10,674 bases of DNA from Deltaproteobacteria bacterium (GTDB taxonomy: Bacteria; Bdellovibrionota; UBA1018). The stretch is from assembly GCA_013286765.1 (NCBI GenBank), contig JABDFB010000064.1, positions 1 to 10,674 of the forward strand, read 5' to 3'. Under the pieces are notes generated by a model. It did no database searches. It was given only the letters and a program-made list of their open reading frames with translations, and was not told the DNA's origin. Below are positions 1-5,838 of this stretch, in pieces. Position numbers and translations under genes: made by a program. Each line of letters opens with the position of its first letter. The first letter of the stretch is position 1.

Positions 1-64
1 GAAGATATCCAACAGACCCTAAAGTCAAACTTACTATTAAGGCTAAATGCCATTTTTTCATCAT
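1..64 (-). CDS. 5' end of a secreted or membrane protein gene (runs off the left edge)
   Basis: Only the first 21 codons are present. Reading leftward from the ATG at 64-62 they give MMKKWHLALIVSLTLGSVGY followed by L, which has the two lysines and hydrophobic core of a Sec signal peptide or N-terminal membrane anchor. A clear Shine-Dalgarno sequence, AAAAGGAG on the minus strand (complement of 73-80), ends 8 nt before the ATG, which makes this start convincing although the fragment is short. A second ATG follows directly and could also be used. It lies 227 bp downstream of the Ig-repeat gene on the same strand. The mature protein is outside the window, so no function can be given. Confidence 0.7.
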   Translation of the reverse strand, partial: MMKKWHLALIVSLTLGSVGYL

Positions 65-220
65 ATAGACGACTCCTTTTAATTATCAGTCGCATATAGC
101 ACAGGAAATTCAAGAAGAAAGCAGCAAATAATGAGAAAGATAATTTTCCCGTAATGGGACGGACGCTTAAATTTCGTGTTAATTACGTGTTGAAATTAAA
201 TAGTCGGGTACTAAAGCGCC

Positions 221-261
221 CGGCCGAGAGCTGATGTGTATAAATAAATCAGTCCCGGCCG
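221..261 (-). terminator. Interrupted stem-loop downstream of the Ig-repeat gene
   Basis: CGGCCG at 221-226 can pair with CGGCCG at 256-261, and inside it CTGAT (231-235) pairs with ATCAG (248-252) across a 12-nt loop. This gives an 11-bp stem with an asymmetric internal loop. It lies 31 bp after the stop of the gene at 292-1137. The long T run (268-273) is on the plus-strand 3' side, while in the minus direction only CTTTAG follows. It is therefore a better terminator for rightward than for leftward transcription, and its role is uncertain. Confidence 0.35.
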
Positions 262-291
262 AGGTTCTTTTTTAGCTTGAGGCTTAGATAT

Positions 292-1137
292 TTACGGATT
301 TTCTAGGGTGAATGACAAGTCGAATGACGTCAGATCAATCGGTTCAATCTCATTGCCTGCATAGTCCCGGACCCACCTTAGCTTAGTGATTTTATAGATG
401 CCCGGAACGGCATATTTGCCTGGATTGATTCGAATGACAATTCTACCGCTCTTTTGATCATAAACGCCATAATTTGGAGAATAGGATCGTGCTCCCGGAG
501 GGCCTTGAATTTCGATATGACCGTTTTGGCTGAAGGTCTCTTCAGGATTACTACCGTTCAAGCCAGAATTCTCGTCGTAGGCTAGAAAAGAAAACTCTGT
601 TTCTTCGCCGGCCATAATGGCCGTCTTGGACAGATGGAAGCTCTTTGTGTCCACAGTAGGCGGAGTAACATCGATACTGGAATCACAAGTTAGGACCGTG
701 AAAGTAAAATTCAAATTGGATACATCGATCGGTTCAATCTCGTTGCCGGCATAGTCTCTTACATACTTTAGCTTAGTAATCTTATAGACACCCGGGACAG
801 CATATTTACCTGGATTGATCCGAATGATGATTCGCCCGCTCTTACTATCATAACGACCCCAGCCTGGATCATAACGTAGGGCTCCTGGAGGGCCTTGAAT
901 TTCGAGGTACCCGTTTTGACTGTAAATCTCCAACTCGGGATTACTACCATTCAGGCCTGAGTTCTCGTCATGGGCGATAAGGGAGAATTCAGTTTCTTCA
1001 CCTGCCTTGATAATGGTTTTAGATAATTGCAAACTACTCATATCCACCGTAGGCGGAGTCGTGTCCGGTCTGGCGTGAGCGATCGAAGTAGCTCCAAGTG
1101 ATGCGAGTAGAAAGAATGACAAAAGATATTTGTTCAT
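292..1137 (-). CDS. Secreted protein with two tandem Ig-like repeats
   Basis: A 281-residue protein of unrecognised specific function. It begins with a Sec signal peptide (MNKYLLSFFLLASLGATSIA, likely cleaved after the AHA at 20-22). Two tandem domains follow, about residues 25-149 and 156-280. Each opens with a TPPTVD motif and contains a DENSGLNGSNPE segment, an EIQGPPGA segment, an RINPGKYAVPG segment and a VRDYAGNEIEPID segment. This pattern of Pro-rich starts and beta-type sequence resembles bacterial Ig-like or cadherin-like extracellular modules; that assignment is by appearance only. The ATG is supported by an AGGCAGGA ribosome binding site ending 5 nt upstream (minus strand) and by a promoter candidate at 1172-1200. 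No transmembrane anchor, LPXTG motif or lipobox is visible, so the product is probably periplasmic or released. Confidence 0.85.
   Translation of the reverse strand: MNKYLLSFFLLASLGATSIAHARPDTTPPTVDMSSLQLSKTIIKAGEETEFSLIAHDENSGLNGSNPELEIYSQNGYLEIQGPPGALRYDPGWGRYDSKSGRIIIRINPGKYAVPGVYKITKLKYVRDYAGNEIEPIDVSNLNFTFTVLTCDSSIDVTPPTVDTKSFHLSKTAIMAGEETEFSFLAYDENSGLNGSNPEETFSQNGHIEIQGPPGARSYSPNYGVYDQKSGRIVIRINPGKYAVPGIYKITKLRWVRDYAGNEIEPIDLTSFDLSFTLENP
298..672 (-). repeat. Second copy of an intragenic ~375-bp duplication (C-terminal Ig-like domain)
   Basis: Encodes residues 156-280 of the secreted protein and aligns with 691-1065 at an offset of about 390 bp, with one codon missing after the SNPE motif. 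Long stretches are near-identical at DNA level, for example around GGTTCAATCTC at 341 and 731. This points to a fairly recent internal duplication. Confidence 0.8.
691..1065 (-). repeat. First copy of the intragenic ~375-bp duplication (N-terminal Ig-like domain)
   Basis: Encodes residues 25-149 of the secreted protein and is the partner of 298-672. The two protein units appear about three-quarters identical by eye. Differences cluster in the short loops, such as ALRYDPGWGRYDSKS in this copy against ARSYSPNYGVYDQKS in the other. Confidence 0.8.
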
Positions 1138-1358
1138 GTGAGTCCTGCCTTTCGGAGCGGCAATATGACTTAGCGCGGCAAGCTTTGCAAAACAAAAGTG
1201 AATCGTTTATTCAGGTTTCTAATTTATATGAGAAGATAGATGGTGATGAGACAGAAGTTTGGTGTTGGAAAATTAATTCTCCGGTCCCTGCGCAAGAGTT
1301 CAGGCTCGCAGCGCGAAAACTCGAGAGCAGGGCAGGGGACAGCGAAACGGACCGGTAA
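1116..1358 (+). CDS. Doubtful small hypothetical protein upstream of the recombinase
   Basis: An open frame of 80 codons from the ATG at 1116, with an upstream GTG at 1098 also in frame. It starts CSCESC-rich (MTKDICSCESCLSERQYDLA) and continues with a helix-like, charged stretch (LYEKIDGDETEVWCWKINS). Its residue composition looks more protein-like than the frame that extends the recombinase over the same bases. Against it, the start overlaps the first codons of the opposite-strand secreted protein, there is no clear Shine-Dalgarno sequence, and it covers that gene's promoter candidate. It could be a remnant of a longer gene or chance. No family recognised. Confidence 0.25.
   Translation: MTKDICSCESCLSERQYDLARQALQNKSESFIQVSNLYEKIDGDETEVWCWKINSPVPAQEFRLAARKLESRAGDSETDR
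1172..1200 (-). promoter_or_regulatory. Sigma70-like promoter candidate for the Ig-repeat gene
   Basis: On the minus strand a -35-like TTGCAA (1195-1200) is separated by 17 bp from a -10-like CATATT (1172-1177); each matches consensus at 4 of 6 positions. Predicted transcription would start near 1165 and leave a leader of about 25-30 nt carrying the AGGCAGGA ribosome binding site. Spacing is good but the matches are moderate. Confidence 0.4.
1281..1355. repeat. GC-rich inverted repeat just upstream of the recombinase start
   Basis: CCGGTCC (1281-1287) and its exact reverse complement GGACCGG (1349-1355) bracket a stretch that also contains CCCTGC (1286-1291) opposite GCAGGG (1327-1332). The segment could form a branched RNA structure in a leader upstream of 1405, or serve as a protein-binding site. 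It is noticeably more GC-rich than the surrounding DNA. Function is unknown. Confidence 0.35.
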
Positions 1359-1404
1359 GAGTAGCAACGCAAGATTACAATTTAAATATTCATTATGGAA
1401 TAAT

Positions 1405-2799
1405 ATGCGCGCCCAATCCAGGTCTTCCGAAACCAGATTGGCAAAGCCCAGTTTGCGGGATCTCTTTGAGTCGGTCACAGCACCACCGACGAAAGCTAAG
1501 AAGACTAAAGCAGACACGAGCACAGGCGCGATCACAACCATAGAAAAAGTTGAAGTCGTCGCACCAACACCAACGCCAGTGGTCGCGTCACCGCCTGCAC
1601 AGATCACAGTTCCTGCAATAACGCCGCCCCAACTTCCCCAATCTCTTACGATTCTTAATGGCACACCCCTAGCCGGGGGGGGGTTGCAAATCCTGGAATC
1701 AAGCCAGCCCTCAACGCTGGATTTGCTCAATCCCAACGGAAAATTCCGTCAGAGTGTCGAGGCGTTTATCTTGGACCAGCGTTCCGAGCATACTCGAAGT
1801 TCGTACGGAAAAGACCTCAAGAGATTTTTTAAATTTTTGCACGGCCGTAATTTTCAGCAGGGACCGGAACAGGTATCGCGTACTCTTCTCATAAACTACA
1901 AGGAATACCTTCTTTCAGAAGGCTTGGAGCATACCTCTGTGGATCGCCATCTTGCGACGCTCAAAAGCTTTTTTAAATGGTTAGTAGAAGATGGTTTGCT
2001 CATTAAAAGTCCGGCCGACGGTGTTAGATTCTTAAACCCCAAACGCATTTCGCCCACTCGAGGTTTTAGCGATGAAGAAGTGAGGAAAGTTCTTTCTCTT
2101 CCCAATCTGCACACTCGAACCGGTTCGCTCCATTATGCTATTCTGATGGTGCTATTCTATGGTGGTCTAAGAAGATCTGAGCTCTGTGCTCTCAAGACCT
2201 CAAATATTAGCATGGAACGAAACCAACGCGTCCTGCGTCTGCGCGGAAAGGGAAATGCTGAGCGAATTATAGTCATGATCCCGGCTGTGTGGAATGCGAT
2301 TCAGCATTATTTTTATATTGCACAAAGAAAGATGAACCACGAGGGCCTAGAACAGTTTTTATTTCTACCACAGAGAAATAACAGAACAGGTGTTTTAAAT
2401 AAATCTCTAGATCCTTCTATGATTTTTTACATTGTTACAAAGTATTCAAAAGAAGCTGGTATCGTTGGCCGTGTTTCGCCACACTCGTGCCGTGCAACGG
2501 CGATTTCCAACGCGCGCGACCACCACGTGCCGGATCGTGCTATTCAAGAATTTGCGGGTTGGGCTTCGACCGACATGATTACTCGCTACGATAAACGAAA
2601 AACAGCGGTTGAAGATTCCGCGGCCCACGCCATTTTCTACGGCGCCGAAAATCGTACCGTCCCGGTTCGCACCCATTCAGATCACCCACTAGCCGCCGAA
2701 GCCCCATTGGGAAAGGAAGACGGCGATGCAGTCGGAGAGACCATCGATGCGAGCACCCATACTACGCTGACGTTAGTGGAGAAGTGGAGCGGTGATTAA
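1405..2799 (+). CDS. Tyrosine recombinase / phage-type integrase with a Pro/Thr-rich N-terminal extension
   Basis: Site-specific recombinase of the XerC/D-integrase family, which cuts and rejoins DNA through a 3'-phosphotyrosine. From the ATG at 1405 it is 464 residues. A basic N-terminus is followed by a Pro/Thr/Val-rich linker (about 45-85), a SAM-like core-binding domain (about 113-215, with the HTRSSYGKDLKRFFKFL segment) and the catalytic domain (about 220-410). Catalytic residues are all visible: Arg256 (GLRRSEL), Lys282 (RGKGN), His360 and Arg363 (PHSCR), Trp386 in place of the second His (FAGWAS, a common variant) and nucleophile Tyr395 (ITRYDK). The frame is open back to ATGs at 1240 and 1246, but those 55 codons are Ser/Arg-rich and unlike coding sequence, so I prefer 1405 despite a weak GGA as ribosome binding site. 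A G9 run encodes residues 91-93. At over 450 residues it is longer than the roughly 300-residue Xer proteins. It converges on the HTH gene with 1 bp between stops, an arrangement suggestive of an integrase module, but no att site was identified. Confidence 0.9.
   Translation: MRAQSRSSETRLAKPSLRDLFESVTAPPTKAKKTKADTSTGAITTIEKVEVVAPTPTPVVASPPAQITVPAITPPQLPQSLTILNGTPLAGGGLQILESSQPSTLDLLNPNGKFRQSVEAFILDQRSEHTRSSYGKDLKRFFKFLHGRNFQQGPEQVSRTLLINYKEYLLSEGLEHTSVDRHLATLKSFFKWLVEDGLLIKSPADGVRFLNPKRISPTRGFSDEEVRKVLSLPNLHTRTGSLHYAILMVLFYGGLRRSELCALKTSNISMERNQRVLRLRGKGNAERIIVMIPAVWNAIQHYFYIAQRKMNHEGLEQFLFLPQRNNRTGVLNKSLDPSMIFYIVTKYSKEAGIVGRVSPHSCRATAISNARDHHVPDRAIQEFAGWASTDMITRYDKRKTAVEDSAAHAIFYGAENRTVPVRTHSDHPLAAEAPLGKEDGDAVGETIDASTHTTLTLVEKWSGD
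1675..1683 (+). repeat. G9 homopolymer within the recombinase coding sequence
   Basis: Nine consecutive G bases encode Gly-Gly-Gly in the linker before the core-binding domain. Gain or loss of one G would separate the N-terminal extension from the catalytic part by frameshift. It is the longest G run in the window. Confidence 0.95.
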
Positions 2800-2800
2800 A

Positions 2801-3112
2801 TCAAGAAGCTAGCTTCTTAACGTCTTCAGGTTTTAGGCGATATTCTCTACCGACTTTCGTTGGTTTAATCTTTCCGTCCCTGATCCAGCGAAGTAATGTT
2901 CGCTCTGATTTCTTGAGATACTTGGCTGCAGCTTCAAGAGTGAACCAGGGCGTCTCCATCTCGGAAACCTCTAAAAGTTGAATTTCAAGAAGATTTCCTC
3001 CTCTATCAAAACCGGCAAATACATTTTTTGCTATTTCAACATCTTTTGAAACTCGACCTTCTTTAAGAGAAATTGAAAAAGCATCAGCTTTTTTGTCATA
3101 ACTAATTTTCAT
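2801..3112 (-). CDS. DUF2283 domain fused to an excisionase-like helix-turn-helix
   Basis: A 103-residue probable DNA-binding protein. Residues 1-50 (MKISYDKKADAFSISLKEGR, then a GNLLEIQLLEVSE segment) match the DUF2283 pattern of short beta-rich proteins. Residues 55-102 (WFTLEAAAKYLKKSERTLLR and KVGREYRLKPEDVKK) match the MerR-like excisionase HTH family (HTH_17), with the two-helix reader followed by a wing. DUF2283 proteins often sit beside small toxin-like partners such as DUF4258; none is visible here, so this may be an orphan antitoxin-like regulator or an excisionase for the convergent recombinase. Neither role is shown by sequence alone. The ATG at 3112 has no Shine-Dalgarno sequence. 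A TTGACA box (complement of 3145-3150), overlapped by an inverted repeat, lies just upstream and suggests autoregulation from a very short leader. Confidence 0.8.
   Translation of the reverse strand: MKISYDKKADAFSISLKEGRVSKDVEIAKNVFAGFDRGGNLLEIQLLEVSEMETPWFTLEAAAKYLKKSERTLLRWIRDGKIKPTKVGREYRLKPEDVKKLAS
2803..2818. repeat. 16-bp perfect palindrome at the convergent gene junction
   Basis: AAGAAGCTAGCTTCTT is its own reverse complement. It covers the last codons of the DUF2283-HTH gene and starts 4 bp after the recombinase stop. As RNA it could fold as a 6-bp stem with a CTAG loop, but no T run follows on either strand, so it is a poor intrinsic terminator. A recombinase or HTH binding site is possible but unproven. 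Confidence 0.5.
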
Positions 3113-3121
3113 GTTTTAGGG

Positions 3122-3150
3122 AGATACGGGGTTTTGTACTTTAATGTCAA
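3122..3150 (-). promoter_or_regulatory. Promoter candidate for the DUF2283-HTH gene
   Basis: On the minus strand an exact TTGACA -35 box (complement of 3145-3150) is followed 17-18 bp later by a poor -10 region (GTATCT or TATCTC, complement of 3121-3127). Transcription would begin about 3114, only a couple of bases before the ATG at 3112, which fits the absence of a Shine-Dalgarno sequence. Confidence 0.35.
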
Positions 3151-3168
3151 TAGTTAAATATGACATTA
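3142..3168. promoter_or_regulatory. Inverted repeat, candidate operator for the HTH protein
   Basis: TAATGTCA (3142-3149) and its exact reverse complement TGACATTA (3161-3168) are separated by 11 bp, with half-site centres 19 bp apart, close to two helical turns. A further TGACA-type half-site follows at 3171. The left arm overlaps the TTGACA -35 box of the HTH gene, which is the expected position for repression. Confidence 0.45.
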
Positions 3169-3206
3169 GATGACACTGAATTGCATAATTTTTATTTTCG
3201 CGGGGT

Positions 3207-3225
3207 TACCCCAGTAGTTGGGGTA
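3207..3225 (+). repeat. Hairpin repeat, copy 1 (intergenic)
   Basis: TACCCC (3207-3212) and GGGGTA (3220-3225) form a 6-bp stem with a 7-nt loop AGTAGTT. Bases 3208-3227 match 4215-4234 at 19 of 20 positions. A GGGG at 3202-3205 immediately upstream could compete for pairing with the CCCC arm. Confidence 0.7.
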
Positions 3226-3476
3226 AAACAAATGGAAGAAATAAATTTTATTTTCACTTCTAACGAAGAAATAAAAAAATCTCTTGACAGGTTTTGGTTA
3301 TTTTTCGCATCTGTATTTCAAGAGTCGTGTAAACTGGCTTTGTTTTGCACAGGAATGACACTTGATGGGCTTTTGAAATAGGAAGATACCTCGGGAAAAG
3401 AAGCTGTTTTTTTGTGGCTGCTAGAGGCCATTGCGGGCCGCTGAGAGGGCGAGATTTTCCGTGGTATTTGAGACTC

Positions 3477-4502
3477 ATGATTAAATTCATTGATGATGTC
3501 TCGACCCTTTCTAACGAAGAATTGCTCAGCTACTCAGTGAGTGTTGCTCGACACGAAAAGGAAGTTGGTCTGCGTTTGATTTCCTGCCTGAGAGAAGCGG
3601 AGAAAAGAATGCTCTATTCTGAGTTAGCGCTCGGATCACTTTGGGAATATGCCACTCAGTACTTGGGATTGTCCAACGGCAACGCCCAAATGAAAATCGA
3701 TGCGATGAGACTCGCTAGAGATAATCCCATCGCGAAAGAGAAAATAGAATCAGGCGAACTTAGCATCACAAACGCAGCCAAAGTAAATAGCTTTCTGCGA
3801 AACGAAAAGAAAGCCGGGCATTCTTATACTTCTAAAGAAAAAACAGAAGTGATCGAAAGTGTTTTAGGGCTCTCTCAAAGTAAGTGCGAACGGGTATTGT
3901 TGGAGCTGTCTCCGGAGGCGATTCCAGCTGAGAAAGTGCGGCCGCTAACAGAGACGAAGACGGAACTTAAAATTATCGTTGATGAAAAAACGATGGCCGT
4001 ATTGGGAAGGCTTAAAGAACTATTGTCACACAAAATTCCTGGCGCTACTTATGCTGAGCTCTTAGACTATCTTGCTCGTGACAAAGTGGCGACCCTGGAA
4101 AAAAAGCAAATGGGCTTAGCCATAGACAAGATTGAATCTGAAAATACGCGAGCAAATTTAGAAGATTCCCAGAAAATTGCCGCTGCCACGGATTCCGGTG
4201 AAACTCAGACTAGCACCCCAGTAGGTGGGGTAAATAAAACTCCCACGCCTCGTGTTTATATACCTGTTGAAGATCGACGGTGGGTAATGAGAAGAGCTCA
4301 GGGCCAATGTGAGTTTGTCTCTAAAGCGGGCGATCGGTGCCTGAGCCGATATCAGGTCGAAGTCGATCACGTGAGACCGCTCTATATTGGGGGAAAAAAC
4401 GATCGGACAAACTACCGTGCCTGCTGCAAAAAGCATAATCTCTACTACGCCAAAGTAACTATCGGAAATCTGATGAATAAATATGTTCCTAGCTTTAACT
4501 AG
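3477..4502 (+). CDS. HNH endonuclease family protein
   Basis: A 341-residue protein from the ATG at 3477 (MIKFIDDVSTLSNEELLSYS). The N-terminal about 130 residues are helical (LREAEKRMLYSELALGSLWEYA region). A central domain follows at about 155-215, then a Thr/Pro-rich linker (240-258) and a C-terminal HNH nuclease domain. The HNH domain shows zinc-ligand cysteines 278, 288, 316 and 317, the metal-binding DHVRPL (Asp297-His298), Asn312 and the terminal KHN (His320-Asn321). This architecture resembles an HNH family I associate with multiple copies in Bdellovibrio-like genomes, from memory and not checked. It probably cuts DNA; target and biological role are unknown. The frame is open upstream to a GTG at 3414, but those 21 codons look non-coding and neither start has a clear ribosome binding site. 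The linker residues TPVGGV are encoded by the second copy of the hairpin repeat. Confidence 0.85.
   Translation: MIKFIDDVSTLSNEELLSYSVSVARHEKEVGLRLISCLREAEKRMLYSELALGSLWEYATQYLGLSNGNAQMKIDAMRLARDNPIAKEKIESGELSITNAAKVNSFLRNEKKAGHSYTSKEKTEVIESVLGLSQSKCERVLLELSPEAIPAEKVRPLTETKTELKIIVDEKTMAVLGRLKELLSHKIPGATYAELLDYLARDKVATLEKKQMGLAIDKIESENTRANLEDSQKIAAATDSGETQTSTPVGGVNKTPTPRVYIPVEDRRWVMRRAQGQCEFVSKAGDRCLSRYQVEVDHVRPLYIGGKNDRTNYRACCKKHNLYYAKVTIGNLMNKYVPSFN
4215..4231 (+). repeat. Hairpin repeat, copy 2 (inside the HNH gene)
   Basis: ACCCC (4215-4219) and GGGGT (4227-4231) form a stem around AGTAGGT. The 20 bases 4215-4234 differ from 3208-3227 at only one position. It lies in frame in the linker ahead of the HNH domain and encodes Thr-Pro-Val-Gly-Gly-Val, a segment that tolerates insertion. 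Confidence 0.7.
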
Positions 4503-4506
4503 AGAG

Positions 4507-4521
4507 CGCGTGCTCCACGCG
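4507..4521. terminator. GC-rich hairpin between convergent HNH and AmpG genes
   Basis: CGCGTG and CACGCG form a perfect 6-bp stem with a CTC loop in the 27 bp separating the two stops. On the plus strand it is followed by AAAAA rather than T, and on the minus strand the T run precedes it. It is not a canonical intrinsic terminator in either direction, but it could stabilise or pause both converging transcripts. Confidence 0.3.
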
Positions 4522-4529
4522 AAAAACAC

Positions 4530-5759
4530 CTACTTCGGAGCATTCCACTTCTTATATCGAGTTAACAAAGCCAGGCCCGGCAAAGCCAGGGCTAGCGAGA
4601 TCAAAAAGTAGTTTGACCACCCGACACTTTTGACCATCCATCCTGCAGGTGCACCGGCAAAGGTTTGTGAAATTCCCATCAGACTTGACAGGAGTGCGTA
4701 TTGTGTTGCCGAAAACGTGGCGTTACACATGCTCATTAGAAACGCAAGATAAGCTGCATTGCCCATCCCACTGAAAAAATTTTCAGTTGCAATGGTAACC
4801 ACCATCATTGGATAGTTGTGTCCCATGCAAGATAGAATATAAAAGCAGAGTCCCGAGAGCCCTTGCAGGATACCGAAAATCCACAAAGAACGTTGGACTC
4901 CGAGCCTTGTAATCCATGCTCCGCCCAGAAAGGTCCCGGCGAGCACTGCGACCAGACCAAAACCCTTGCTGACGGTACCGATGTCTGTCTTAGAAAATCC
5001 CATATCCATCAAAAATGGAGTCATCAAAGCAAGTGTAAAAACTACGTCCAGCTTGTAGATCGTAATAAATGCAAGCATTTCGGCCGCTCCCTTTCTCTTG
5101 AAAAAATCGAGAAAAGGATCTACTACTGCTGACTTTAGCGATTTTGGAGTTAAAATCGTTTTTTCCGGTTCTGGCGATGTGAGGCTTGCGATAACTCCGA
5201 TGCTCATTGTTGCGGCCATCAATAAATAAACCTGATGCCACGGCATATGGTCCGCCAAAATCAGCGCAAAGGCCCCTGATAGTAGCATGGCAATTCTGTA
5301 GCCCAAATTGGCTAGCGCCGCTCCCATACCGTATTCGGTCGGAGTTAAGATTTCGATTTTATAGGCATCCACCGCGATATCTTGACTCGCGCTAAAAATC
5401 GCCGTCGCAACGGCAAACCATGTAAAGAGTCTTAGCGAGCTTGTTGGCTCGGTCGAAGCTAAACAAATGAGAGAAAAAATTACCCCAATTTGAGCAATCA
5501 AAGCCCAACCGCGCCGATGGCCCAAGAATGGTGGGATAAAGCGATCAAAAACCGGGGCCCAAAGAAATTTGAAATTGTACGGAAGTTTAATCAGCGATAC
5601 CAATCCGATGATAGCCAGATCGATTTTTGCGTCTTTTAACCATGCTTGAAGAGTGCTATACACCAACGAAATAGGAAGCCCGGAAGAAAAACCAAAGAGG
5701 AGAGTGGCCAACATTCTGCGGTTAGACAGAGCTTTGATATACGATAGCATTTGATTCAT
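4530..5759 (-). CDS. ampG: AmpG-like muropeptide permease (MFS)
   Basis: Inner-membrane major facilitator protein of about 409 residues resembling AmpG, which imports GlcNAc-1,6-anhydro-MurNAc peptides released during cell-wall turnover. Diagnostic segments include FGFSSGLPISLVYSTLQAWL near the N-terminus, KLPYNFKFLWAPVFDRFIPP, GHRRGW and SASQDIAVDAYKIE, matching the E. coli AmpG pattern closely. Hydrophobic segments are spread through the whole length, consistent with about 12 helices. E. coli AmpG is about 490 residues, and this shorter form lacks its C-terminal extension. The start is uncertain: GTG at 5792, ATG at 5759 and ATG at 5750 are in frame and none has a Shine-Dalgarno sequence. 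Family alignment favours one of the ATGs. A TATGAT -10-like box (complement of 5763-5768) lies directly upstream of the ATGs. It is divergent from the hydrolase gene. Confidence 0.88.
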   Translation of the reverse strand: MNQMLSYIKALSNRRMLATLLFGFSSGLPISLVYSTLQAWLKDAKIDLAIIGLVSLIKLPYNFKFLWAPVFDRFIPPFLGHRRGWALIAQIGVIFSLICLASTEPTSSLRLFTWFAVATAIFSASQDIAVDAYKIEILTPTEYGMGAALANLGYRIAMLLSGAFALILADHMPWHQVYLLMAATMSIGVIASLTSPEPEKTILTPKSLKSAVVDPFLDFFKRKGAAEMLAFITIYKLDVVFTLALMTPFLMDMGFSKTDIGTVSKGFGLVAVLAGTFLGGAWITRLGVQRSLWIFGILQGLSGLCFYILSCMGHNYPMMVVTIATENFFSGMGNAAYLAFLMSMCNATFSATQYALLSSLMGISQTFAGAPAGWMVKSVGWSNYFLISLALALPGLALLTRYKKWNAPK

Positions 5760-5826
5760 TAGATCATAATTCAAATTACTAGGCAAATACACACCGAAAG
5801 CAGAAAGTGCACACCACTAAAAAACT

Positions 5827-5833
5827 GGGAGGT
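5827..5833 (+). promoter_or_regulatory. Strong ribosome binding site of the dienelactone hydrolase gene
   Basis: GGGAGGT ends 5 nt before the ATG at 5839 and fixes that start. It is one of the few strong Shine-Dalgarno sequences in the window. Confidence 0.85.
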
Positions 5834-5838
5834 AATCG

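Larger units (their letters stand above)
3113..3476. other. Gene-poor 364-bp stretch between the HTH and HNH genes
   Basis: I see no convincing gene here. It holds the HTH gene's promoter and operator candidate (3122-3168), one copy of the hairpin repeat (3207-3225), and an exact TTGACA on the plus strand at 3284-3289 that lacks a good -10 box 16-18 bp later. From 3414 to 3476 the HNH frame is open from a GTG. Sequence around 3420-3450 is GC-rich with several GGCC motifs. Open frames of about 75 codons on both strands lack ribosome binding sites and recognisable motifs. Confidence 0.6.

Noticed and set aside
1240..1404. Extension of the recombinase to the ATGs at 1240 or 1246
   Set aside because: The added 55 residues are Ser/Arg/Lys-rich without family similarity, overlap a GC-rich inverted repeat and lack a ribosome binding site; the ATG at 1405 is more plausible, though not proven.
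1224..1736. Minus-strand open frame of 170 codons opposite the recombinase N-terminus, with a Gly/Val-rich hydrophobic middle
   Set aside because: It is the complement of the recombinase's Pro/Thr-rich linker, which explains its composition, and it has no ribosome binding site or recognised motif.
3160..3490. Open frames of about 75 codons on both strands upstream of the HNH gene
   Set aside because: No ribosome binding sites, no recognisable domains, mutually overlapping, and interrupted by the hairpin repeat and operator-like sequence.
2801..4502. A complete toxin-antitoxin or restriction-type defence system formed by the HTH/DUF2283 and HNH genes
   Set aside because: The two genes are divergent with 364 bp between them, no toxin family is recognised, and no methyltransferase or partner is present. 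Co-location alone is not enough.
4158..4529. Minus-strand 123-codon frame opposite the HNH domain
   Set aside because: It lies wholly opposite well-supported HNH coding sequence with intact catalytic motifs.
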